A stretch of 64,000 bases of DNA from CAVQGM01 sp963712065 (GTDB lineage Bacteria; Actinomycetota; Acidimicrobiia; Acidimicrobiales; Acidimicrobilacustridaceae), in assembly GCA_963712065.1 (NCBI GenBank), contig CAVQGM010000002.1, forward strand, positions 124,001-188,000, written 5' to 3'. Shown piece by piece: positions 17,592 through 24,784 of the stretch. Position numbers and translations under genes: made by a program. The notes beneath the pieces were generated by a model. It searched no databases, was not told the DNA's origin, and saw only the letters and a program-made list of their open reading frames with translations. The number at the start of each line of letters is the position of its first letter. The first letter of the stretch is position 1.

Positions 17592-19375
17592 CTAGGGGCC
17601 GCCGATCGACGAGAAGTCCTCGCTCGACGCGCCGTCGTCGTCTTCGGACCATTGCCCTGGTTCGGTGCCCGGCTCGATGCCAGGACCGAAGACGGTGGTC
17701 GGGCTGGTGTCGTCGGCGTAGGGATCGAAGCCACCGAAGTACGACTCGTACTGGTCGCCGAGCACGTCACGCAGGCAGGCCTCGACCTGATCGTCGAGTG
17801 CCGCCCACGCCTCGTCGGACGTGTCGGTCGGATACTCCTCGTACGCCGCGTAGCACTCCTCGATCGCCGTGTACTGCTCGTCGCTGATCGAAGGGAACCC
17901 GCTGAGCCCACCGCCGCTCGATGATCCTTCGTCGATGGACCTCGCCCACCTCCTCGAACTGCTCGGAGGCCGATGTGCCCAGCAGGTCGGTGAAGCTCTC
18001 GATGTCCTCTGGCGACATCGCCTCGAGCACCTCGACCATCGAGTCGAGGATGGAACGGACCGGGCTCACGTACCAACGACCGTCGACTTCGACCACGGTG
18101 AGCCCGGGCTCGACCTCCGACACCGCCGAGAAGAAGCCGAGATCGAGGAGACCGCCGAGGTAGGTGTCGTCGTCCGGCTCGTCGCCCCGGCAGTAGCGAT
18201 ACTCGTCGGTCTGCTCGGTCGGCTCGGTGGTATCGGACCCGTAGTCGTCGTAGAACTCGATCGACTCCGAGTAGTCGTAGGTCGTGGTGCTGGTGGTGCA
18301 CTCGCCGTCGTAGGTGACGTGCGACGACGAGTACTCGTCGACCATCTCGATGTCGTAGGACTCGAAGCGCACCCGACGCACCGATCCGTCACCGTCGACC
18401 GAGAGCTGCAGATCGTTGACGGTGATCCACACGCCGTCTTCGCGCGCCTGGCCGACCGACTGGTCGAGCTCGGGGAGGAACAAGGGCGCGTAGTCGTAGA
18501 GCGCCCGCATCTCGTCCGGCGGCAGCAAGGCGATGGCTGTCTCGGCGTCGAGCTCGACCGCCGCGTCGACCATGCGCCGCACGACGTCCTCGGGGTCGTC
18601 ACCACCGACCGGGTCGGGCCCGCTCCCGAGCTCGGAGAGGGGCGTGTCGGACTCGCCGCGAATGGCTTCGGCCATCGTGTAGGCGAGGCTGACGTGCCAG
18701 CCGCCGTCCTCCTCGATCGCCACCAGTTCGATGGGGTCGTCGGCGAACGAGGTCACCGACGACTCCGGCTCGTCCCGAGGTAGCCGTCGTGTCGTGGCGT
18801 CGAGCTCGTCGATCTGCTCACGAATCGTCGCACGACCGGCCGAGAGGGAACTCGTCGGGGACGACCCTCGAGACGATCGTGCCGCCCACCACCTCGACCA
18901 CCACCACCTCGTCGGTGAGTGCGGTGGTCTCGTACTGCAGGTCGTCGACCGTGAAGGCGGTGCCGGGCACCTGGCGCAGGTCGAAGTCGTCGAGCACACC
19001 GAGGCGCTGCAGTTCGCCGACGATGTCCTCGAACGGCTCCCGGAGCACCTTGCGCTCACCCGGGGCGAGGGCTTCGAGCGCCCCGATGGCGTCTTCTTCC
19101 TCGAGGGCGCCGAAGAGGCTGTCGACCGCGGCCTCCGGGCTGTCGGCCCCGTCGCCGGCGGTGAGCCACGAGAAGGCGAACACGGCCGCGGCCACCACGC
19201 CCAGACCGGCGAGCGCCAGCACGGCGATGCGCCCCCCGCTCGGCGAACGATCCTCAGGGGGCGGCGGGGGCTCACCGTAGAGCGGCAGGTCAGGAGGGGC
19301 GGGAGGCAACGGTGGCGGCAGCGGCGGGCGGTCCGACGACGCGAACCACCCCGTCGGCTTGTCGTGATCGCTCAT
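17592..19375 (-). CDS. Membrane-anchored acidic protein of unknown function, two frameshifts
   Basis: With frames restored near 18845 and 17935 this is about 594 residues, from MSDHDKPTGWF to EDFSSIGGP. The N-terminal 45 residues are proline-rich and probably cytoplasmic; one membrane helix follows (IAVLALAGLGVVAAAVFAFSW), then a large extracellular part very rich in Asp and Glu with Tyr-rich stretches. Its start overlaps the stop of the upstream membrane protein (ATGA). I recognise no catalytic domain. Repeating blocks of AAVDSLFGALEEEDAI and MVDAAVELDAETAIALLPPDE hint at duplicated small domains like those in secreted NTF2-like or lipoprotein sensor regions. Confidence 0.6.
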
Positions 19376-19809
19376 GCCGTCTGCCTTTCGACTCGGAGGA
19401 GCCACGCGGCGCCGCCCACGGTCAGTGCACCCATCACTATCGCCACAACCGGCCCCGATCTGGAGGAAACCGGGGCCAGAACCACCACCAGGCCGGCGCC
19501 CAGCGCCACCAGACCGGCCACCAGTGCGATGGCGGTGGCCAACACCACCCGGTGCAGCGCCAGCGCGAGCAGCGCCAGCGCCCCGAGCAGGGGCAACAGG
19601 TACCACCCGTCGAGCATCACCCCTTGCCACGACGACTCGGCCAGGCCGAGCCGCTGGGCGCTGCGCACGGTCTCGAAGCTGGTGCGCTCGACGCCGCCAC
19701 TCGCCACCCAGGGCAAGAAGGCGGCCACCACCAGTCCGGCCAGACCGACGACGGTGACCGCGGCGGCCGACCGCCAGTGCGGGTGGGGAGCGCCGGCGGC
19801 ACTCGACAC
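19372..19809 (-). CDS. Small four-helix membrane protein of unknown function
   Basis: A 145-residue protein starting at a GTG (19809), 32 bases after recR ends. Four hydrophobic segments are visible: VTVVGLAGLVVAAFLPWVAS, LLPLLGALALLALALHRVVL, AIALVAGLVALGAGLVVVL and VVAIVMGALTVGGAAWLL. The charged loop after the first helix holds the only notable polar stretch. It overlaps the start of the next membrane protein gene by four bases, so the two are probably co-translated. No family recognised. Confidence 0.6.
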   Translation of the reverse strand: MSSAAGAPHPHWRSAAAVTVVGLAGLVVAAFLPWVASGGVERTSFETVRSAQRLGLAESSWQGVMLDGWYLLPLLGALALLALALHRVVLATAIALVAGLVALGAGLVVVLAPVSSRSGPVVAIVMGALTVGGAAWLLRVERQTA

Positions 19810-19841
19810 CGCTAGTCGTCCCCCGCCACGCTGGCCACCGA

Positions 19842-20450
19842 TCAGTCGCCGTCGACGTCGCGCCGACCCTCGAGGGCGCGACCGAGCGTGAGCTCGTCGG
19901 CATACTCGAGGTCGCCGCCGACCGGCAGGCCCGACGCGATCCTCGTGACCCGCAGTCCGAGCGGCTTGAGCAGGCGACCGAGGTAGAGCGCGGTGGCCTC
20001 GCCCTCGATGTTGGGGTTGGTGCAGAGGATCACCTCTTCCACCGCTTCGGGCTCGAGCCGCGACAGCAGCTCCTTGACGCGGAGCTGGTCGGGGCCGATG
20101 CCCTCGATCGGGCTGATGGCCCCCTGCAGGACGTGGTAGCGACCGCGATACTCACCCGTCTTCTCGACGGCGACGATGTCGCGCGACTCCTCGACCACAC
20201 AGATGATCGACGAGTCGCGGCGGGTGTCGGCACAGATGCCGCACTCGGCGCCCTCGGCGATGTTGAAGCAGCGCGGGCAGAACGTCACCCGCTCCTTGGC
20301 CTCGGTGATCGCCCGCGCCAGGCGCACGGCGTCCTCCTTGGGCAGCTTCAGGAGGTGGAACGCCAGGCGCTGAGCCGACTTCGGCCCCACTCCGGGCAGT
20401 CGACCCAGCTCGTCGATGAGGTCCTGCACCGGACCGGCATAGACCGCCAT
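19842..20450 (-). CDS. recR: Recombination protein RecR
   Basis: A 202-residue protein with the usual RecR layout: helix-hairpin-helix (LGRLPGVGPKSAQRLAFHLL), a zinc finger with four cysteines (CPRC and CGIC, about residues 57-72), a TOPRIM domain (CVVEESRDIVAVEKTG, LQGAISPIEGIGPDQL) and the C-terminal ASGLPVGGDLEYADELTLGRAL. RecR with RecF/RecO loads RecA at gaps. The start at 20450 gives the standard N-terminus MAVYAGPVQDLIDELGRLPG and lies 8 bases after the YbaB gene ends, so it is third in the dnaX operon. Confidence 0.96.
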   Translation of the reverse strand: MAVYAGPVQDLIDELGRLPGVGPKSAQRLAFHLLKLPKEDAVRLARAITEAKERVTFCPRCFNIAEGAECGICADTRRDSSIICVVEESRDIVAVEKTGEYRGRYHVLQGAISPIEGIGPDQLRVKELLSRLEPEAVEEVILCTNPNIEGEATALYLGRLLKPLGLRVTRIASGLPVGGDLEYADELTLGRALEGRRDVDGD

Positions 20451-20458
20451 CGGGTCGG

Positions 20459-20863
20459 TCAGGCCTCGGGATCGTCGTCGTCGTGGCTGCCGGCCTCGAT
20501 GGCCGGCTCGCCGAACAGGCCGCCGAGCCCCGAGTCGGCCAGCCCGCCGCCCGCGAGCATCTCCCCGAAGCCGCCCAGCGATTCGCTCTGCAGGTCGTTG
20601 ACCTTGGCCATGGCGTCGTGCAGCGCAGCCAGCACCAGGTCCTGGAGCAGGTCGACGTCGTCGGGGTCGACTGCTTCCACGGCGATGCGCACCTCGCGGA
20701 ACTCCATCGCGCCGGTGACGGTGATCTCGACCGCGCCACCGCCCGACGCGCCGACGACCTCCTGGGTGGCGGCTTCGGCCTGGGCCGCCATCACCTGCTG
20801 CTGCATCTCCATGGCCTGCGACAGCAGCGCGTCGAGACCGGGCATGGGCGACTCGTCGGACAT
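20459..20863 (-). CDS. YbaB/EbfC family nucleoid-associated protein
   Basis: A 134-residue protein with the YbaB core (MQQQVMAAQAEAATQEV, GGAVEITVTGAMEFREVRI, DLVLAALHDAMAKVNDL). Family members are dimeric, bind DNA and are almost always found between dnaX and recR, as here. It starts two bases after dnaX stops, on a start preceded by GAGGAGGACTGACC, so translation is probably coupled. The Gly/Asp-rich tail of about 30 residues is typical for actinobacteria. Confidence 0.9.
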   Translation of the reverse strand: MSDESPMPGLDALLSQAMEMQQQVMAAQAEAATQEVVGASGGGAVEITVTGAMEFREVRIAVEAVDPDDVDLLQDLVLAALHDAMAKVNDLQSESLGGFGEMLAGGGLADSGLGGLFGEPAIEAGSHDDDDPEA

Positions 20864-20865
20864 GG

Positions 20866-22821
20866 TCAGTCCTCCTCGACGATCTCGGCGCCGGGGAACA
20901 CCTGCGCCACCCGCTCGGCGCCGGAGGTGGCGACGTCGTCGGCATCGGTGAGCTCGGTGAGATCGATCGTCTCGTCTGGCTGGAGATCGGCGGGCGGTGG
21001 CGGCTCGGCGTCGGTGCCCGCCGGGGGCGGCGCGCCGTCGTCGACCACCACCTTCAGGGTCATCGGCATGCCGAAGTGGGCGACCAGTGCCTGTTCGACC
21101 TCGGCGCGCACCTCCTCGCAACGACGGGCGTGATGCACGTTGGGCAGCCCGAACACCACCTCGTCGTCGGCCGAGACGAAACGACCGGCGAGGAAGCGCG
21201 ACCGCGCCTTGTTGGAGAGTGCCGGCAGGATCGCGTCGGCCCACGCCAGCGTGAGCTCGTCGCGCGTGGGGAGGGCCGCCCCGGCTGGCGCGCGAGACGG
21301 CGAGCCAGCCGTCGTGGCGGACGGCGTGTCGGTCGGCTCAGGCTCGGGCGACGCAGCCGACGACGACTTGGGCTGGGTGGCCGGCGACGGCGATGCGGCC
21401 GATGGTGGCGGCGGTGACGACTTGGGCTTGGCGGCGGGCGCCCGGTCGGACGCCGAGCCGCGGCCGGCCTGCTTGCGCTGGGCCAACGCCTCGCGGGCCC
21501 CGTCGGCCGGTCGGCCACCCGAGCGAGGCGCAGACGGGGTGGGCGGCTCCGGTTCGGTGGGTGCCGGAGCGGTGTCGGTGCCGGCGGACCTGGCGGTGGA
21601 GGCGGTCGACGCATCCGGCGATGTGTCGGATGTCGGACGAGGTGACGGTGGGGCCGGCGCCGGCGCCGGCGATGGCGAAGCCGGGGACGCGGGCGGCGCT
21701 GCGGTCGAGGGAGCAGCCGCGGCGATCTCGCCTCGTTCGAGACGGCCGATGCGGTCGGCGAGGGCCGCCATGCTGAGCTCGGCATCGGGCCGGGTGAGCC
21801 GCACCAGCGCGACCTCGAGCACCACCCGTGGGTCGGGGGCATCCTGGATGCCGACGAACGCCTCGCCCAGCAGCTCGAGCGCGCGAGTGGCGCCGGCCGC
21901 GGTGAGGCGCTTGGCCTGATCGGCCACCCGTTGCTGATCACCTTCGCCGAGCCGCGACAGGTCGGCTCCCACCGAAGCGAGGAACACGTCGCGCAGGCGG
22001 CCGATGAGCTGCTCGCCGAGCACCCGCGGGCCCCGACCAGACGCAGTGGCCTGATCGACGGCCACCAGGGCCCGGCCGGTGTCGCGGTCGCACAGGGCCT
22101 CGACCAGCTCGTCGAGCGCGTCGCTGTCGTCGGTGACGCCGCCGGCCGCCACCACCTGATCGAGCGCCGAGAGCATGTCGCGCGCCGACCCGGCGCCGAC
22201 GCGCACCACGTGGTCGATGGCTTCGGGGGTGACGTCGAGGCCGGCGTCCTTGACGACCGACTCGGCCAGCGCCTGCAGCTCGTCGGCCGACAGCAGGTGC
22301 ACCTCGAAGTGCTGGCAGCGGCTGCGGATGGTGGGCAGCACCTTCTGGGGGTCGGTGGTGGCCAGCACGAACTTGACGTGCTCGGGCGGTTCCTCGAGCG
22401 TCTTCAGCAACGCGTTCGACGCGGCCGCCGACAGCATGTGCACCTCGTCGAGGATGTAGACCTTCGTGTGGCCGGGCGTGCCGAGAGCCGCTTTGTTGAT
22501 CAGCTCGCGGATGTCGTCGACCTTGTTGTTCGACGCCGCGTCGAGCTCGTGCACGTCGAACGAGGTGCCGTGCTCGATGGCGATGCACGAGGGGCAGACG
22601 CCGCACGGTTCGCCGTCGGACGGGTTCTCGCAGTTGAGCACCTTGGCGAGGATGCGCGCCGTGGTGGTCTTGCCCGTGCCCCGAGGACCGCTGAACAGGT
22701 AGGCGTGGCCGACCCGCCCTTCGCGCACGGAGTTCTGCAGGGCCTTCACCAGGTGCTCCTGGCCGCGCACCTCGGCGAACCGTTGCGGGCGATAGCGGCG
22801 ATAGAGCGACTGGTAGGCCAC
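20866..22821 (-). CDS. dnaX: DNA polymerase III subunit gamma/tau
   Basis: A 651-residue clamp-loader ATPase. It shows the Walker A motif GPRGTGKTTTARIL (residue 45 on), the zinc module with four cysteines (NCENPSDGEPCGVCPSC), Walker B YILDEVHMLS, and the sensor/arginine-finger region IRSRCQHFEVHLL. Domain III follows, then a Pro/Ala/Ser-rich linker of about 170 residues and a C-terminal domain (residues 510-600) typical of tau. The start is GTG at 22821 with the -10 hexamer TAGAGT 6 bases before it. It leads the dnaX-ybaB-recR operon. Confidence 0.95.
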   Translation of the reverse strand: MAYQSLYRRYRPQRFAEVRGQEHLVKALQNSVREGRVGHAYLFSGPRGTGKTTTARILAKVLNCENPSDGEPCGVCPSCIAIEHGTSFDVHELDAASNNKVDDIRELINKAALGTPGHTKVYILDEVHMLSAAASNALLKTLEEPPEHVKFVLATTDPQKVLPTIRSRCQHFEVHLLSADELQALAESVVKDAGLDVTPEAIDHVVRVGAGSARDMLSALDQVVAAGGVTDDSDALDELVEALCDRDTGRALVAVDQATASGRGPRVLGEQLIGRLRDVFLASVGADLSRLGEGDQQRVADQAKRLTAAGATRALELLGEAFVGIQDAPDPRVVLEVALVRLTRPDAELSMAALADRIGRLERGEIAAAAPSTAAPPASPASPSPAPAPAPPSPRPTSDTSPDASTASTARSAGTDTAPAPTEPEPPTPSAPRSGGRPADGAREALAQRKQAGRGSASDRAPAAKPKSSPPPPSAASPSPATQPKSSSAASPEPEPTDTPSATTAGSPSRAPAGAALPTRDELTLAWADAILPALSNKARSRFLAGRFVSADDEVVFGLPNVHHARRCEEVRAEVEQALVAHFGMPMTLKVVVDDGAPPPAGTDAEPPPPADLQPDETIDLTELTDADDVATSGAERVAQVFPGAEIVEED

Positions 22822-22827
22822 GGCCGG

Positions 22828-22833
22828 ACTCTA
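22828..22833 (-). promoter_or_regulatory. -10 element TAGAGT of the dnaX operon (leaderless)
   Basis: TAGAGT is 6 bases before the dnaX GTG; no ribosome binding site lies between. Confidence 0.5.
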
Positions 22834-22917
22834 CCGGTCCGCCAAAGCCGCCGGTCCGCTCGCCAGACGCCGCCTCAGGACCGGATGAGTCCGCTCCGCA
22901 CTATCGCCAGGTAGCGG

Positions 22918-23060
22918 ACAGGTCCGCTCCCCCATGTGATGGTCAGGCGATCTGCGGCACACCGGAGGTTCCGCTGAGAGCTGCTGCCTCCCGGCCCTGA
23001 CTCGGTTCACGGGCTCCGATTGCACAGGACCCGACCATCACATGCGAGAGCGGACCTGGT
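22918..23060. repeat. Imperfect 28-base inverted repeats flanking a 90-base core (MITE-like)
   Basis: Left arm 22918-22944 and right arm 23033-23060 match in opposite orientation over about 24 of 28 bases: the left arm reads ACAGGTCCGCTC...CATGTGATGGTC, and the right arm is its complement. CTATCG (22901) and CGATAG (23065) extend the symmetry outward. The core has no gene. The arrangement sits between dnaX and a tRNA-Ser gene. It could be a small non-autonomous mobile element or an extended hairpin. No target duplication is obvious to me. Confidence 0.5.
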
Positions 23061-23110
23061 GACACGATAGCCTCATCGGCTGCGTTCCCCGGCGGGGACC
23101 GCAAACCCTA

Positions 23111-23195
23111 GGAGGGGTGCGAGAGCGGCCGAATCGGCACGCTTGGAAAGCGTGTGTGGGGCAACCCACCGTGGGTTCGAATCCCACTCCCTCCG
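23111..23195 (+). tRNA. tRNA-Ser (anticodon GGA)
   Basis: 85 bases folding as a class II tRNA. The acceptor stem GGAGGGG pairs with TCCCTCC, with G as discriminator. The anticodon stem CACGC/GCGTG carries loop TTGGAAA (anticodon GGA). There is a long variable arm and the T loop GGGTTCGAATCCC. CCA is not encoded. A TAGCCT hexamer about 40 bases upstream may be its -10. Confidence 0.95.
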
Positions 23196-23223
23196 CTCGA
23201 CAGCCTCCGGCTGCGCTCCTTCC

Positions 23224-23287
23224 ACCCGAAGTCACCGCCGGTCCAACCGAAGTCACCGCCCGGCCCAACCGACGTCGCTGCCCGACC
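23224..23287. repeat. Three tandem copies of a 21-base unit
   Basis: Units at 23224-23244, 23245-23266 and 23267-23287 share the pattern AACCGAAGTCACCGCCCGG; the third copy has diverged (GACGTCGCTG). They lie between tRNA-Ser and the first toxin-antitoxin promoter. No gene is apparent. Confidence 0.55.
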
Positions 23288-23337
23288 GGACACACCCGAT
23301 GCCGTGGAGGAGTGCCGCACATGGAGGGCACAGACCC

Positions 23338-23366
23338 TTGCATCGGGTGAACGGCGCTTGCATAAT
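23338..23366 (+). promoter_or_regulatory. Promoter of the first VapBC pair (TTGCAT, 17 bases, CATAAT)
   Basis: A -35-like TTGCAT (23338-23343) and -10-like CATAAT (23361-23366) have the ideal 17-base spacing. The -10 ends 6 bases before the antitoxin ATG, so the mRNA is probably leaderless. TGC and GCA arms around the -10 could form part of an autoregulatory operator. Confidence 0.55.
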
Positions 23367-23372
23367 GAAAGC

Positions 23373-23603
23373 ATGGCGAACGTCCTGGTACGAGACCTGC
23401 CCGATGATGTCCACGGCGCCCTCCAGCAGCGAGCGGAGCGACGCGGCCAATCCCTCCAGCAGTACCTGACGAGCGAGCTCACCCGCCTCGTCGAGCGCCC
23501 CACCCCAGAGGAGCTCTTCGCCCACGTGGCGCGTCGCAAGGGCGGCAAGGTCGGGCTCGAACAAGCCGTGGCCGATCTCGAGAGCGAGCGCCCCGGCCCG
23601 TGA
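23373..23603 (+). CDS. Ribbon-helix-helix antitoxin (FitA/VapB type)
   Basis: A 76-residue protein. The start at 23373 gives MANVLVRDLPDDVHGALQQR, a ribbon-helix-helix N-terminus as in FitA/VapB, followed by RRGQSLQQYLTSEL (the helix-turn-helix). The C-terminal half, HVARRKGGKVGLEQAVADLE, would wrap the toxin active site. Such antitoxins neutralise a PIN RNase and repress their own promoter. Its TGA overlaps the GTG of the toxin gene (GTGA). Confidence 0.85.
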   Translation: MANVLVRDLPDDVHGALQQRAERRGQSLQQYLTSELTRLVERPTPEELFAHVARRKGGKVGLEQAVADLESERPGP

Positions 23604-23998
23604 TCGTGGTCGACGCCTCCATCCTGGCCAACGCTCTGGCAGATGCCGGCGCCGACGGCGCCACCGCGCGCACCCGCCTGACCGACGCTCGCGCCATAGC
23701 CGCACCCGACCTCGTCGACGTGGAGACGACCGCGGTCCTCCGCAAGCGCTGGATCGCCGGGGACCTCACCGACCAGCGTTTCGCCGAGGCGATCGATGAC
23801 CTCGAGGACCTGGACCTCACGCGCTATCCCACGCTCCCGCTGATGCGCCGGGCATTCGAGTTGCGCGCGAATGTGACCGCGTACGACGCCGCCTACGTCG
23901 CTCTCGCCGAGCGACTCGAGTGCGCCCTGGTGACCGCAGACCAACGCTTGGCCACCGCCCCGACGATCACCTGCGCGGTAGAAGTCCTGCATCCCTGA
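23600..23998 (+). CDS. vapC: VapC-type PIN-domain toxin
   Basis: A 132-residue PIN-domain RNase. The acidic active-site residues are in place: Asp in IVVDASILANAL, Glu in LVDVETTAVLRKRW, Asp in VTAYDAAYVALAE and Asp in CALVTADQRLA. VapC toxins cleave tRNA or rRNA when freed from antitoxin. The GTG start overlaps the antitoxin stop, a standard order and coupling for vapBC. The gene points toward the second, oppositely oriented pair. Confidence 0.9.
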   Translation: MIVVDASILANALADAGADGATARTRLTDARAIAAPDLVDVETTAVLRKRWIAGDLTDQRFAEAIDDLEDLDLTRYPTLPLMRRAFELRANVTAYDAAYVALAERLECALVTADQRLATAPTITCAVEVLHP

Positions 23999-24051
23999 CC
24001 GCGTGCTGACCGAGACTGCTCCAATCGTCAGGTGGCGGCGCACGGCGTTGA

Positions 24052-24459
24052 TCAGCGGCTGTCGAGCCGTTCGATGGGCTGGCCGGTGACGTCCGCGATC
24101 AGTTCGAAGTCCTTGTCGACGTGGAGCACGGTGAGATCTGCGAGCTCTGCGGTCGCAGCGACAAGGAGATCGGGAACCGAAGGCGCTCGATGCTGACCCC
24201 GTTCGGCGAGCACCGACTGGAGCTCGACCGCTCGATCCTCGATCCTGGGCGTGAGGTACTCGACCGGCATCGACGCGATCGGCGGGTGAGTGAGAAGCGA
24301 ACGGTGATCCGGCGCGGAGCGGGCAGAGAAGCCAACCTCCAACCGGGTGACCGTGCAGATCCGGACGAGGCCACGCTCGATCCGGCTGGCCCAGTCCGTC
24401 GCGTTCGGCGCGAGATGGAGTCGAGCGATCGCCGACTTGTCGATGAGCCAGGTGGTCAT
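24052..24459 (-). CDS. vapC: VapC-type PIN-domain toxin, second pair
   Basis: A 135-residue PIN protein. The start ATG at 24459 is chosen because it overlaps the antitoxin stop as ATGA; a GTG two codons earlier is the alternative. Active-site acids: Asp in TWLIDKSAIARL, Glu in VTRLEVGFSAR, Asp in VPDLLVAATAEL and Asp in LHVDKDFELIADVTG. The last motif resembles the MT-type VapC proteins of mycobacteria. Convergent with the first pair, 53 bases apart. Confidence 0.88.
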   Translation of the reverse strand: MTTWLIDKSAIARLHLAPNATDWASRIERGLVRICTVTRLEVGFSARSAPDHRSLLTHPPIASMPVEYLTPRIEDRAVELQSVLAERGQHRAPSVPDLLVAATAELADLTVLHVDKDFELIADVTGQPIERLDSR

Positions 24460-24678
24460 GCCCAAGCGCCGGACATGACGTCGGGGTCATCGAGATCCCG
24501 AGCGAGTGCGGCAGCCCGTTCGAGCTGCTCCACCGTGACCGGGCCCGACTCCTGAACCCGTTCACGCTCGAGCGCCCGGCGCAGGTACTGCACTTCGGGA
24601 GAGGCCCACCCGCTTCGCTTTGGCGTCGATCGCGGCCAGCACCTCGTCGGGCACGTCTCTGATCAGGATGTCCGTCAT
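24456..24678 (-). CDS. VapB-type antitoxin, one frameshift near 24594
   Basis: Restored length is about 73 residues. The ATG at 24678 follows GAGGAGG at 24685-24691. It reads MTDILIRDVPDEVLAAIDAK and AKRVGLSR, a ribbon-helix-helix start like the first pair's antitoxin, then VQYLRRALERERVQESG after removal of one A from an AA pair near 24594. It ends DPDVMSGAWA with the stop overlapping the toxin start. As given, the frame breaks and the antitoxin would be truncated, which would be lethal with an intact toxin; a sequence error is the easier explanation. Confidence 0.75.
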
Positions 24679-24695
24679 CACGTACCTCCTCAGGA

Positions 24696-24711
24696 GATAT
24701 CTCACGATATC
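24696..24711. promoter_or_regulatory. Palindromic operator candidate of the second VapBC pair
   Basis: GATATCTCACGATATC contains the perfect inverted repeat ATATC/GATAT around four bases, 18 bases upstream of the antitoxin start. AT-rich palindromes like this stand out in GC-rich DNA and are the usual binding sites of VapB-VapC complexes. Confidence 0.45.
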
Positions 24712-24784
24712 ACCCGCTTCTGCAGACCTCGCGGCCCGATCGGCGTGACCGAGCCAGGCGTGATCGGTCGTTCGCGGATCGGCG

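Noticed and set aside
21661..21680. GCCGGCGCCGGC-type repeats inside dnaX as a regulatory hairpin
   Set aside because: They encode the Ala/Pro linker of tau and are explained by codon use.
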